Source: an uncultured Eubacteriales bacterium (GTDB lineage: Bacteria > Bacillota_A > Clostridia > Oscillospirales > Oscillospiraceae). From it: DNA of 25,022 bases. How positions within the stretch are numbered: position 1 is the stretch's first letter; each line of letters begins with the position of its first letter. Below are positions 9,201-16,799 of the stretch, in pieces. The translations under genes were made by a program, and so were the position numbers. Where the stretch lies: the NCBI GenBank assembly GCA_949739085.1, contig CATIYU010000139.1, positions 1 to 25,022 on the forward strand. Direction: 5' to 3'. Under the pieces are notes generated by a model that saw only the letters and a list, made by a program, of their open reading frames with translations, ran no database searches and was not told where the DNA came from.

Positions 9201-11340
9201 TAAGGATCTTTCCAAGGTACAGCAGTACGCCAGCGATATAGTCGCCTGCTACCGGAATATGCAGGAGACCATCCACCAACAGGCAGAATACTACCGTTCT
9301 CAGGGCCTTTCCGATACCAGTGACGCTGTTAGCGAGCTCAGTGATTTGTGGTGGGAATACGAGGCCAACATCACTGCCATTAAGCAGAAAGTCGTTGATA
9401 ATCTGATCGCAATCGTTGATACAGCCCACGATGCAGTAGATGAAATTCAGAATGTATTGAGCACCCTGAAAGGTGCGGCGGATGAATTTGCCGGTAATGG
9501 CGGATTTATAACGGTTGACACGCTGCAAGATATCATCCGGCTTGGCCCAGAGTACATGCAGTACCTGGAAGATGAAAATGGTCTTCTGGTTATCAACGAA
9601 GAGAACATCAACCGTGTAATTGCCGCAAAAACGCAGCAATTGGCGCTGGAGAACGCCATGAGCTACGTAGAGCGCATCAGGCTTGCCCTTGAGGAGGGCT
9701 CTATTGAAAATCTGAACCAACTTCTTTTTGCGACAACGGACGCTACCAACGCCACATGGGGCCTTGTATACGCCAATTTGGCTCTGTTGGATTTGGATGA
9801 AAACCAGTATCAGGCCGCGCTGCACAATATCAACACCATCCGCTCTATTGCTGACACTACTGTTGAGAATATCGGCAAGGTAACCAACGCTGCAGCTGAC
9901 GCAGCAGAGGAGGCGGCAAAGGCTGCGCGAAAAGAGCTGGAGTCACTACGGGATGAGCTGAACGAGATGCAATCCGCCGGAGACGACATTATCAAATATG
10001 TCATGGACATGCTCAGGCGCCGCATTCAGCAGCAGATCGACGCCCTGAACGACCTGAAAGAAGCTTATTCCGAGATTATCAGGCTGAAAAAGGAGTCTCT
10101 GAAGGCCAGCAAAGAGGAGAATGACTACCAGAAATCCATTGCCTCTAAAATCAAGGCTATGGCCGAGTTGCAGGCCAAGATGGACGCCCTGTCTCTGGAC
10201 GATAGCCGCGACGCGCAGGCGGAGCGTGCATCGCTCGCCGAACAGCTGGCAGAGCTGCAGGAGGAACTTTCTGAACAGCAGGCCGGTCACGCTCTGGACG
10301 CAACGATGGACTCCTTAGATAAGATGGAGGATGCGTACCACAAGGAAAAAGATAAAGAAATCGAAATCCTTGAAGAGAGTATATCGTCTTATCAGAAGCT
10401 CTACGATATGGCCATCGAGTATATATCTACTCATTGGGATACCCTGTATTCGGAGCTGATTGCATGGAATACTGAGTATGGCAATGTGCTCAACTCTGAG
10501 ATCACAGACGCGTGGAACAACTGTCTCGCCGCAGCAGAACGGTATGGCAGCTTTGTTGACGCGATGCTGGGTGGTATCAAAGCTGAAATCGCCGAGATCA
10601 ACGCGCAGATCGAGAGTATAGACCTCGGCTCCGGTGGAAATCACGGCACAACAACGGGCGGTGGAAGCGCAAGCGATAATGTGGTGGTCGGAGGCAGCAA
10701 AGATTATGAGGGCGACTATACGTCTGGCTACATAGCAAAAATATCAGAGCTTGTGGCGCAGATGCGGGAAAACAGCAGCAAATGGCATACTGTAGCAAGC
10801 GCAGAAGAGAGGAACCGTCTTCACGAAGACTCTGTGCAAAAAGCCGCCATGATCTCCCGGCTTGGCGTAACAGCATCATATGATCCGGCAAAGGGCGCTT
10901 GGACCATTGTTTCAGACAAATGGAATCCTTCCAACATCGGCAAAAACCTGCTTTTCTCCTATCACACGGGAGGCATCGCTGGGAACCAACCAACACTCAA
11001 ACAGAATGAAATCATGGCTGTGCTTGAGAAGGGCGAAGCTGTGCTAGACGCTAAGAAAGAGAAGACGCTTTATAGGATGATCGATTTTACGACCACCCTT
11101 TCCGAAAAGTTTGCCAAAGCTATAAAATCGCTGGATATGCCACGGCTGTTTGCCGGCATGAGCCATTTCAGCGACGCAAGCAAGGAAACGCCCGGTAGCG
11201 TGTCTTCAGCACAAACAGCCAATATTCAATTTGGAGATGTTTATATCTACGGGGCATCCGAAGAAACTGTTGAAAAACATAGAGCGGTAACACGTGAGCA
11301 GACGAATGCCATCTTATCGCATTTGAACATTAAACGGTAG
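3298..11340 (+). CDS. giant tail tape measure protein (TP901 family)
   Basis: The 2680-residue protein sets tail length and is packed inside the tail tube. After a helical N-terminus (about 1-370) comes the conserved TP901-type core, beginning near residue 372 (FSTWFSITRVIMAG) and reaching about 580, with the typical IELDDAMTQLKIV, TTTYARLGYSLDE and ISVSQIAEGMNNASSALAA segments. Hydrophobic helices follow near 730-800 and 811-835 (QVAMGVFIVAVAAIALAV), the part thought to insert into the host membrane. The remainder is mostly coiled coil with three related segments near 1306-1368, 1466-1536 and 2045-2111. A Gly/Ser hinge at about 2443-2475 precedes a C-terminal region with HTGGIAG and VLEKGEAVLDAKK (2557-2590). 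I see no lysozyme, SLT or NlpC/P60 signature. An AAAGGA ribosome site lies 12 bases before the ATG. At about 0.15 nm per residue the tail would be near 400 nm. Confidence 0.95.
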   Translation: MANADISLLFGVLGDGTLSSGSGKEIKDGLENIVKLINDERLLKVKVGIDTKSGGKQSWSGQLQQKLDQISASGKFSAQISTLKLSPGAVSDFKKQLTAIVNTVGLTTGTQITISAEGIGDIKSKLKDAQEAIKKTGTDADEATRKIAEFKVQMEALSGQKSSIKKSIDSLTKTATSDDERARIAEITAQYEQWAIKIEEIRASKAAVTGEYRAQIEAEGAAIRANIENINLERAATEDATRAKKEYSKVNDECSNTEDRQSDKTKETVADLTAKNNLYKQINATLMQVRDAQRNWTAAENGKASGDYAALGDYINRLEDLRRKYMSLTPAEIRHELSGITSEFKNSSEAIRAAGENTKTFGQRIGTLAQKFSTWFSITRVIMAGVRSIRQMVRATIELDDAMTQLKIVTHTTEEAYDSYMDTISKTAMRIGSSITDLISSTTTYARLGYSLDESSVLAEFTAMLQNVGDIDVSDAQDALTAIIKAFGISVDEIESVMDKLVITGNNFPISVSQIAEGMNNASSALAAAGNTFDQSVALMTAANTTIQNAAKSSTGLRTIAARLRSTKTELDELGETMTEAEYGDLVAALTKYKVALTNVNGEFRSTYDIVADIAAIWEDLSTMEQAALANAIAGVRQQSVFYSMVEQFQEAAGAMEDMANSAGTLQKSYATNMKSTTAHINQFKAAFQSLSQTTFSTDFLNGIIDFGTGLLGIIETLMRLTEVVGGLNRILMATAGVIAIIKADVIVGALTTKLKKITGVISTLVGIVPKLVTAIPAFFKMMKQSASSTSTAISMIGKLTAALNEAGIAATTAQVAMGVFIVAVAAIALAVTTYKKLHKSTEELVESSNKLKESFREFKEQADSNIKTLDGLSDEFERLSEGVDQYGHNISLSADDYERYKEIIEQIVGISPELIEGYDRENGYLVDKNNLLERAIELQEKEYQNELRRMTATSNISTAVAGSVATYSDLKFGDALKADTSFMNAIYKLFNINERNDIPREMESGEFLARQILNALGVENVDKELEKYFNESGYWQSSQFFNDYIDRIAEDIGSGHSIILPGIDFEAAGFDSRDDFLAAVEDIKSAAIEYEDIQSELAQANKDVSDQLKLVAENNQQYADLSSNTKEIISDFVETFGVDEIAKDGWFGRKLPDEDAINRVKVQINDFIEKFTPEIQKLVDTGVSLQLGLDIDNTELSVEEYRQKVSDLLAEFENIEDEELKLHLRTFLSIDTNNEALSNDVEKAIRHAKNLLLDEFDGEIDKLPVSDVLQIYYQISEKPNSMTFDGLMKTLDSIKAKAETFTLSNLSDTISELQSAYTLVETAQKEMDSGSGLSAETVKALADAEETYLDYLYEENGVVKLNTEAWKENASAKMKGEISWIEKQISLLEEENVSLRQNIAAYRERQAAENGGSWDEEISEATDKIRENTAAIEAHQGKLAIYTSLYGNITGNFDAYSAALASFSNVASTVDTISGSFQTLANLQAEVANGFALSLEKALEFAAVYPEILNSAQMSADGQILLNEDIVNSFIQSKKAELNAQIDTRVAELESDKAVLQAKIEAAQTQLELAKSVGEGEGQIAQDVAEYRIKASNEMIRALIDNGIEEAEAYKLAAQSMSLNVEEFSRVAAEVCRDLDSNFNAAAYNAAMGIYENMELAKTDIASVAKQAHETANAIRGMANGAIAGASKIISGSGGGMLRKGIEASIASGEFNGFDFDFDFNGASLEKFVSQVELDISNYTKAIEQIDGQIALLQTLKNAPLESFRSSKSDSGSSGSDAAKEVEEYIAAIDDYREAIERLNRIQNDKSALEFQLASNDDLLKQIEIQKQLLAVYEDEQEALHTLNELRDQSIKEGANSLRQLGFKVEFDPDANLFYVENLEHLNELVADSQGKYDSMQEATNALREETEALINSLTDLNTANRENSEAWWELYRAMHEAQIAIYDNMRRERENTITLTENWMDDAIAGKDLSKVQQYASDIVACYRNMQETIHQQAEYYRSQGLSDTSDAVSELSDLWWEYEANITAIKQKVVDNLIAIVDTAHDAVDEIQNVLSTLKGAADEFAGNGGFITVDTLQDIIRLGPEYMQYLEDENGLLVINEENINRVIAAKTQQLALENAMSYVERIRLALEEGSIENLNQLLFATTDATNATWGLVYANLALLDLDENQYQAALHNINTIRSIADTTVENIGKVTNAAADAAEEAAKAARKELESLRDELNEMQSAGDDIIKYVMDMLRRRIQQQIDALNDLKEAYSEIIRLKKESLKASKEENDYQKSIASKIKAMAELQAKMDALSLDDSRDAQAERASLAEQLAELQEELSEQQAGHALDATMDSLDKMEDAYHKEKDKEIEILEESISSYQKLYDMAIEYISTHWDTLYSELIAWNTEYGNVLNSEITDAWNNCLAAAERYGSFVDAMLGGIKAEIAEINAQIESIDLGSGGNHGTTTGGGSASDNVVVGGSKDYEGDYTSGYIAKISELVAQMRENSSKWHTVASAEERNRLHEDSVQKAAMISRLGVTASYDPAKGAWTIVSDKWNPSNIGKNLLFSYHTGGIAGNQPTLKQNEIMAVLEKGEAVLDAKKEKTLYRMIDFTTTLSEKFAKAIKSLDMPRLFAGMSHFSDASKETPGSVSSAQTANIQFGDVYIYGASEETVEKHRAVTREQTNAILSHLNIKR
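7213..9630 (+). repeat. three diverged ~60-residue repeats within the tape measure
   Basis: Related segments lie at about 7213-7401, 7693-7905 and 9430-9630. Each has a helix (SDTISELQSAYTLVE; STVDTISGSFQTL; DEIQNVLSTLKGA), a short turn, a second helix ending near a Tyr/Pro (DAEETYLDYLYEENG; AAVYPEILNSAQMSADG; GPEYMQYLEDENG) and a closing strand (VVKLNTEAW; ILLNEDIVN; LVINEENIN). The copies are recognisable at protein level only. Confidence 0.55.
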
Positions 11341-11353
11341 CCTGAACGGCACC

Positions 11354-11386
11354 GGGGAGAGGAGGACTTCAAGCCGTCCTCTCCCC
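11354..11386 (+). terminator. GC-rich hairpin between tape measure and Dit genes
   Basis: GGGGAGAGGA (11354-11363) pairs perfectly with TCCTCTCCCC (11377-11386) across a 13-base loop, with an alternative register (GAGGAC/GTCCTC) in the same stem. TTCTGTTT follows. It could be a weak terminator or a processing hairpin protecting RNA ends between the two genes. Confidence 0.5.
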
Positions 11387-11402
11387 TTCTGTTTATGTAT
11401 GA

Positions 11403-12206
11403 TTGGGGGTGGAAGAAATATTTAATAGTTACGAATTTACTTTCGCTGGCGAGTCGTCTGCCATGTATGACCTCATGATATATGACTTTGATGGTAATGG
11501 GCAGGACAACGTCAGCTTTGGAAACCAGGCGTCTATTGTGGAGACCAGGATCTACAATCGAATCAAGCCCATCCACTTTGGCGTTAATTACCATAAAACG
11601 CCGCTACAGTTCAAACTAGTATTTGGTGCAATGCGTGCCTTAGACCGGTACGAACTAGAAAACATCTCTCTTTGGCTTACAGGACACCAGGACTATCAAT
11701 GGCTCTCCATCGACCAGCAAGATTTAGAGCATGTACAATTCAGGTGTCTAATCACGCAACTTACTCCCCTCACCCACGGCTGGCTGCCGGTGGCCTTCGA
11801 GGCTATGGTCATATGTGATTGCCCGTATGCTTACGGGTATCCATTTGAAAAGCAGTATCAGATTGGAAATGCCACAAGCATCTTGTTCAGAAACGAGAGC
11901 TCTGTTCGAGAGTATGTGAAGCCGGTCCTTACTTTTAAGCCACTGGCCGGCACAAAGAGCCTGCGGATTGTCAACTACAGTGATAACAACAGAACATTCC
12001 AATTGAGCAATATCCCATCTTCTGAGGTATGCGTTTTCATCGACAACGGCAACGGAATCATCCAGGATACGAAGAATGGGTACAACCTGTATGATGGGTT
12101 TAACCTGAATTTCTTCCGGCTCGTCCAGGGCGATAACCATCTTATTGTATCCGGCAGCGGCACGCTTACTATAGCTGGAAGGTTATTCCATAATGTTGCG
12201 GCATAG
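11403..12206 (+). CDS. distal tail protein (Dit)
   Basis: The 267-residue protein forms the hexameric ring that joins the tail tube to the baseplate in Gram-positive siphophages. The N-terminus has the family's typical opening (FNSYEFTFAGESSAMYDLM) and the ETRIYNRIKPIHFGVNY segment. The middle contains LWLTGHQDYQWLSI and the acidic strand CDCPYAYGYPF, and the C-terminal half (about 140-267) is a beta-rich, galectin-like domain. Its place between tape measure and Tal is canonical. The start is uncertain: TTG at 11403 and GTG at 11409 are in frame, both lack a clear ribosome site, and family members usually begin within a few residues of FNSYEF; a GGGGGTGG lies 5 bases before an in-frame ATA at 11418, so a rare start codon is possible. 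The family call is firm. Confidence 0.88.
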   Translation: MGVEEIFNSYEFTFAGESSAMYDLMIYDFDGNGQDNVSFGNQASIVETRIYNRIKPIHFGVNYHKTPLQFKLVFGAMRALDRYELENISLWLTGHQDYQWLSIDQQDLEHVQFRCLITQLTPLTHGWLPVAFEAMVICDCPYAYGYPFEKQYQIGNATSILFRNESSVREYVKPVLTFKPLAGTKSLRIVNYSDNNRTFQLSNIPSSEVCVFIDNGNGIIQDTKNGYNLYDGFNLNFFRLVQGDNHLIVSGSGTLTIAGRLFHNVAA

Positions 12207-12215
12207 GAGATTAAC

Positions 12216-15200
12216 ATGTACCTAGACTATTCAAAACTGGAATTTGATAAAAACGGCGTTCCAGAAATGCCTGAGCTCTCTTTAAAGACGCTTGGAGGAA
12301 AAACAATCGGAATTATTCCAGGCGTATTTAACCTGAAGCTGAATATCAAATTTTCTGAACCAAGTGAGATTTCCTTTGATATACCATCTGTGATTGACGG
12401 GACGAAAAACCCTTTTTATGATCTCGTGGTTGGGCACAGGCAGATCTATACAAAACACTATGGCATATATGAAATTCTGAACCCGCAAACAGAAGAGGAC
12501 GGCATTTCCGCTGTCAAACACGTTCACGGGTTTTCTTATGAAAAGACATTAGAGGCCAAGAAATTCTTCCTAGAAGAGGGAACATTTAATTTCTGGAACC
12601 CTGCCGCCCCCACCGATACTGTAATTGGACGCATTCTGGAGGTAGCAATCGGGTGGAATATTGGATATGTCTCACCGTCGCTTATAGGACGATACCGCAC
12701 ATTTGACAAATACGATGATTATCTTTTGTCATTTATGTATAACAAAGCGCCAAAGAAATTTCGGTGCGTATTTGTTTTCGACACGTATCAGAAGACGATT
12801 AATGCATATGATGCGGACGAGGAACTTCCCACACTGCCAATATACCTCGATTTTGACAACCTATTGGAGTCTTTAAACATTGAGGAAAAGAGCGAAGAAC
12901 TTGTCACTGCGATTCGTCCATACGGTGCGGATGGCCTGGATATCAGGAATGTGAATCCGATTGGTACAAACTGGATTTATGACCTGTCCTATTTTATCGA
13001 AAATGGAGACATCAAAGATCCTCTTGCCGCCAAATGGAAAGCGTGGCAGCGGAGCGTCATAAACAATCAGCTTTACTACAAGGGTCTTGTGGCAATGCAG
13101 GCGTCAGCAACTGCCAGATTGCTCTCTGAGAAAGCCGCTCTGGCAGAGTTGAAGGGGGAGCTGGAGAACCTTACCACGCAGCAGAGTGTTGCCATCCAGG
13201 CGATTGCTATGGAGAAAACAGAAGCGGGGAAAGCCGGGCAGCAGGCGGTACTACAGGAAATAAATCGAAAAATCTCTGCAAAAAAGGCGGAAATCAGTTC
13301 TCAGGAGCGTGTGATTGCTTCTATCAACCGTGAGTTAGATCCCGAAAATACTTCCTCATACACATACAGGATTCAGTCATTGGCAAAAAGCCTGTCTCTC
13401 TCGAACTACTTCACAAGTGCAGAGTATACGGAACTGTCCCGCTATTTCATTGAGCAGGATATCACGGAGGATACGTTTGTCGCCTCTTCTGTTGACGTAT
13501 CCGTCACAGGATCATCCTATTCTATGGCAAATGGGGCCGTGTCTATCACCGGCTCAAAGATATATGAGATAGATTTGACCGCAAATTTCGGCAAAAGAAT
13601 GTTTGTCATGTCTGAAGGGACATTCTCATTTCCTGGAAGCCAATCCATTTCCGGCGATATTATTCGAGGAACGTTGGAGACTAGCACAAATAACAGCTAT
13701 GTTCTAAGTTTTTACGCTGGCTCAATTCGGGCAGGGAGCAAAACCTCGCCAAGCGGAATGATTACGGTGTCGGGTACTCTATCCGGCCTGGAAAATAACA
13801 TCTCGTCTGTTTCAGTTGACGGAGTAACGTCCATGGAAGGCTCGTCCCTGAGTTTCACTTCCCGGTCAGGGTCGCTCTTCCTCACCGCAAATGTCAGCGA
13901 TTATCAAAAATATTCTGTGCAGATGGAACTCTTTGACTATGCGGTAAACGTGCTGGACGATCTGGCCACGCCTACGTATGAGTTCTCTGTTGATTCGGGA
14001 AATTTCCTTTTTGCGCAGGAGTTTGCTCCATTCCGAAACAAATTAGAGCTCGGGAAAGGTGTCTATCTGAATATTGGAGATAAGCGTGTCATCACACCAT
14101 ACATCATTGAATTTGAGTTGGATTTTGAGGAACACAACCATTTTTCTATTATCTTTTCCAACCGGTTTAAGCGGCATGACTATGTAAATACACTGAAGGA
14201 CATGCTTGAATCCAGCTATTCCACCAGCCGTAATTTTGACGCCAGCAAGTACATCTATAATCAAACTGTTGGCCAAACCTCTATGGTGTCCAAATTTCTG
14301 TCAGACTCCTTGGAGGCCGCAAAAAATACCATCGTTGGCGCAGCAAATCAGAGTGTTGTTATTGACGGCGCCGGCATCCACGTAGGCGGAGACTCTAAGT
14401 ATGAGATCCGGATTGTTGACAAGATGATCGCCATAACTGACGACGGTTGGAATACCGCAAAGCTTGCCATTGGACTATTTTCTTCAGATAAAGTTGGAAC
14501 ATACTTTGGCGTGAATGCGGAGGTGATCGGTGGCAAGCTCATTGTAGGCAATAACCTCATTATCGAAAACACAAATGACCGTGGCGTAATGCAGTTTAAA
14601 GTTGATTCTACAGGTGCGTGGCTGTATAACGCAAGCTTTGTCCTACAGAGCGGCGGCAGGAGCCGCGCCAACGGCGGCCTGATGATTCTTGATCCTGATT
14701 ATGGCATTGTCGCCGGAACAAGCCTGTTATTTGACACAAATGGAACCACTGTAACGCCTGAGTTTTTAGATAAAAAGGGCTCCATTACCTATGATAGCGA
14801 AGGAATGCCAAAGAACGCCAATTTCTTTTTGGATATTCGGGATGGCAGCGCGTATTTCAGAGGGCACCTTAACGCAAAGTCCGGAACAATTGGCGGATGG
14901 ACGTTGGAAAACCAGTATCTGAGGGGCGGTAGCGGAAATTCGTTTGTCGCGTTGAATGGCTCCAGCAACAACAGTCAATATCTGTATGCTATCTGGGCAG
15001 GCGCGGCCAATCCAGACGCAGCGCCATTCTGGGTCAAGAAGGATGGAACCCTCCATGCGAAAAAAGGAACCTTTGGGGGCACCCTGGAGGCTGCTACCGG
15101 AACCTTTAGCGGAGCGCTCAAGGCTGCTACGGGCACATTTAGCGGTACTCTGGTGGCCGCGAGCGGTACTTTTAAAGGGGTCGTACAGGCGTCTGATTTT

Positions 15201-15926
15201 CTGGATAGCTCTGGGCGCAGTATGATGAACGGTGGAAAGTTCAAATCAGACTACCTCGACCTGTATGGGATAACAATCCGTAACAAATCCACTGGCGCAA
15301 CATCCTTCCAGGTAGATAAAAACGGCGCTGTCACCATCAACGGCAAGGTGATGATGGGAGCGGGCAGCAGTATCAGTTGGGGCTCTATTGATGAAACCGG
15401 CAGTAGCGCTTATAAAGCGGCCATGGATGCCAGTTCCAGCGCGTCTGCCGCCCAGAATGCTGCAAGCGCCGCCCAGAGAGCGGCCAATCTTGCGCAATCG
15501 ACCGCCAACGCGGCACAGCGGGCTGCAAATTTGGCCAGTGCGGACGCGGCGTCGGCGTCTTCCACGGCGAATGCCGCCAAAAGAGAAGCGGTTGCGGCTG
15601 CTGAAAACTTAGTCGATCAGCTTGCGTCAGGTAACTACTACGGCCACACCTTTATCAATGGAACAACTATAAGCGCCCCTTTGTTGGCTGGAAATATTTC
15701 GGTTGCCGGTACATTTGTTGGTAATGAATTCAGAGCCCGCGTAGGCACAGGAGATCGGGGCGGGTTCGTTCTAAGTACCGATATGAATGGAGAAGTATTC
15801 AGGATCTGTTATGATACAGGTGCGTTTTGGAATCCAATTACCACTATTTACGGCAATGGAGGAACTCTTCGTTTTTCTGGCTGGAGCAAAATTGAGGGTA
15901 TCTCCTCAAATGCGGTGTTCGCATAA
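12216..15926 (+). CDS. tail-associated baseplate hub protein (Tal), prophage endopeptidase-tail type
   Basis: The 1236-residue protein caps the Dit ring and starts host contact. Residues 1 to about 270 match the conserved Tal/gp18 hub of Gram-positive phages (phage 'endopeptidase tail' family), with IYEILNPQTEEDGISAVKH and TAIRPYGADGLDIRN. A coiled coil rich in Ala, Glu and Lys interrupts this at about 287-375; the hub resumes near 610-690 (FSIIFSNRFKRHDYV). Then come beta-rich stem segments, SGTIGGWTLE (about 888-897), four 11-residue GTFxG repeats (948-993), an Ala/Ser coiled coil (1073-1135) and a small C-terminal tip domain. The ATG follows AGGAGA by 5 bases, overlapping the Dit stop. I see no separate peptidoglycan hydrolase domain. 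The long stem suggests a protruding tail-tip fibre. Confidence 0.9.
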   Translation: MYLDYSKLEFDKNGVPEMPELSLKTLGGKTIGIIPGVFNLKLNIKFSEPSEISFDIPSVIDGTKNPFYDLVVGHRQIYTKHYGIYEILNPQTEEDGISAVKHVHGFSYEKTLEAKKFFLEEGTFNFWNPAAPTDTVIGRILEVAIGWNIGYVSPSLIGRYRTFDKYDDYLLSFMYNKAPKKFRCVFVFDTYQKTINAYDADEELPTLPIYLDFDNLLESLNIEEKSEELVTAIRPYGADGLDIRNVNPIGTNWIYDLSYFIENGDIKDPLAAKWKAWQRSVINNQLYYKGLVAMQASATARLLSEKAALAELKGELENLTTQQSVAIQAIAMEKTEAGKAGQQAVLQEINRKISAKKAEISSQERVIASINRELDPENTSSYTYRIQSLAKSLSLSNYFTSAEYTELSRYFIEQDITEDTFVASSVDVSVTGSSYSMANGAVSITGSKIYEIDLTANFGKRMFVMSEGTFSFPGSQSISGDIIRGTLETSTNNSYVLSFYAGSIRAGSKTSPSGMITVSGTLSGLENNISSVSVDGVTSMEGSSLSFTSRSGSLFLTANVSDYQKYSVQMELFDYAVNVLDDLATPTYEFSVDSGNFLFAQEFAPFRNKLELGKGVYLNIGDKRVITPYIIEFELDFEEHNHFSIIFSNRFKRHDYVNTLKDMLESSYSTSRNFDASKYIYNQTVGQTSMVSKFLSDSLEAAKNTIVGAANQSVVIDGAGIHVGGDSKYEIRIVDKMIAITDDGWNTAKLAIGLFSSDKVGTYFGVNAEVIGGKLIVGNNLIIENTNDRGVMQFKVDSTGAWLYNASFVLQSGGRSRANGGLMILDPDYGIVAGTSLLFDTNGTTVTPEFLDKKGSITYDSEGMPKNANFFLDIRDGSAYFRGHLNAKSGTIGGWTLENQYLRGGSGNSFVALNGSSNNSQYLYAIWAGAANPDAAPFWVKKDGTLHAKKGTFGGTLEAATGTFSGALKAATGTFSGTLVAASGTFKGVVQASDFLDSSGRSMMNGGKFKSDYLDLYGITIRNKSTGATSFQVDKNGAVTINGKVMMGAGSSISWGSIDETGSSAYKAAMDASSSASAAQNAASAAQRAANLAQSTANAAQRAANLASADAASASSTANAAKREAVAAAENLVDQLASGNYYGHTFINGTTISAPLLAGNISVAGTFVGNEFRARVGTGDRGGFVLSTDMNGEVFRICYDTGAFWNPITTIYGNGGTLRFSGWSKIEGISSNAVFA
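15063..15194 (+). repeat. four tandem 33-bp units (GTFxG repeats) in tal
   Basis: GTF codons recur exactly every 33 bases at 15066, 15099, 15132 and 15165, encoding units such as TGTFSGALKAA and TGTFSGTLVAA. These are typical of trimeric beta-stem segments in tail-tip proteins. The nucleotide identity between middle copies makes unit gain and loss by slippage plausible. Confidence 0.8.
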
Positions 15927-15940
15927 AGGTAGGCGTATAA

Positions 15941-16558
15941 ATGGCTAATTACACATATACCACATTCCCGCAGGCCATCACTATATCTGTCTGGAATGTC
16001 TCCCCTGGCACAACAATACGCTTTTTCATTCGTTTCAGCTATAGCTCTTCTGCCACTGTGCTTGACCAGAAGTATACATCCAGTGGGAACTCTCTGACAA
16101 AAACTTTCCCTGGGCTACAGGAGAGCACCAGCTATACCGTTAACGTTGGCACTGTCTCTGGGACGGCAACAACATGGATGGGCGCTCAGACTTTTACAAC
16201 ACCGTCCAGCAGCGGTGGGGGCGGAGGCGGTAATGAAGGAGGCGGATCGTCTGTTGTCAGGCCGGCAAACTGGTCGTGGTGGAGCTACATTCGCTCTGGG
16301 AACCCCATTGCAATTTCAGCTAATGAGTGGATGGCGTTCTGTGACCGAATTGACGAATTCCGTGCCTATAAAGGTCTTGGCTCATATGGGTTCTCATGGG
16401 TATACAGTGGAACGCCTATTTCCGCCTGGATTGTCAATCAGGCGGTAAGGGCAATTTCAGACATGTCCTACTACGCGCCAAGGACAGTCTCTTCTGGAGA
16501 CACCATTACCGCCTCTTTTTTCTTGGATCTGCAAGACGCCCTGAATAGGATTTCATAA
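15941..16558 (+). CDS. baseplate/fibre protein with Fn3-like domain and Gly-rich hinge
   Basis: The 205-residue protein has an N-terminal beta-sandwich (about 1-88) with the fibronectin III-type ending FPGLQESTSYTVNV followed by a TFTTP strand, then a Gly/Ser hinge (about 89-107), then a C-terminal domain with Trp-rich WSWWSYIRSG and a helix-forming ISANEWMAFCDRIDEFR. The final motif GDTITASFFLDLQDALN resembles C-termini of small baseplate proteins in clostridial phages. Fn3 domains in tail proteins are commonly carbohydrate-binding adhesion aids. It follows Tal by 14 bases with GGTAGG as ribosome site, so it is probably co-translated. An accessory receptor-binding role is inferred. Confidence 0.6.
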   Translation: MANYTYTTFPQAITISVWNVSPGTTIRFFIRFSYSSSATVLDQKYTSSGNSLTKTFPGLQESTSYTVNVGTVSGTATTWMGAQTFTTPSSSGGGGGGNEGGGSSVVRPANWSWWSYIRSGNPIAISANEWMAFCDRIDEFRAYKGLGSYGFSWVYSGTPISAWIVNQAVRAISDMSYYAPRTVSSGDTITASFFLDLQDALNRIS

Positions 16559-16583
16559 ACCAAGTAAACAGGAGTGATTTACT

Positions 16584-16760
16584 ATGAAAGAAAAAATTAT
16601 GCAGCACCTTGTTGCTGTTATCAACGCCCTCAATACTGTCAGTGTCTGTGGGAAGGCAAATCTGGCCAATCTAAGCGGCAGCATCTGCGCCTTGGAGGAA
16701 ATTGGCGAGATGCTATCTAACTCCGAGGTCAGCGAGCTGCCGGACAAAAGCGGCGGCTAA
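16584..16760 (+). CDS. 58-residue conserved-looking small tail-module protein
   Basis: An ATG at 16584 with AGGAG at 16570-16574 (9-base spacer) opens a 58-codon ORF filling the gap between two structural genes. It starts MKEKIMQHLVAVINALNTV, has two Cys residues (VCG and SICAL) and ends in an acidic, Ser-rich tail (SEVSELPDKSGG). It looks like one amphipathic helix, a turn containing GKANLANL, and a second helix (CALEEIGEML). I have no function for it. It could be a small baseplate or chaperone subunit. Good ribosome site, spacing and codon use make it very probably real. Confidence 0.72.
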   Translation: MKEKIMQHLVAVINALNTVSVCGKANLANLSGSICALEEIGEMLSNSEVSELPDKSGG

Positions 16761-16799
16761 TGCATCCATACAGAAAGCGAGAGGAGGTATGCGGACAGT

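Noticed and set aside
8785..9825. A 346-codon open frame on the minus strand inside the tape measure gene
   Set aside because: It lies wholly antisense to a clear coiled-coil coding region, shows no ribosome site, and its Ile/Leu/Val/Cys-rich composition is what antisense reading of helical coding sequence gives.
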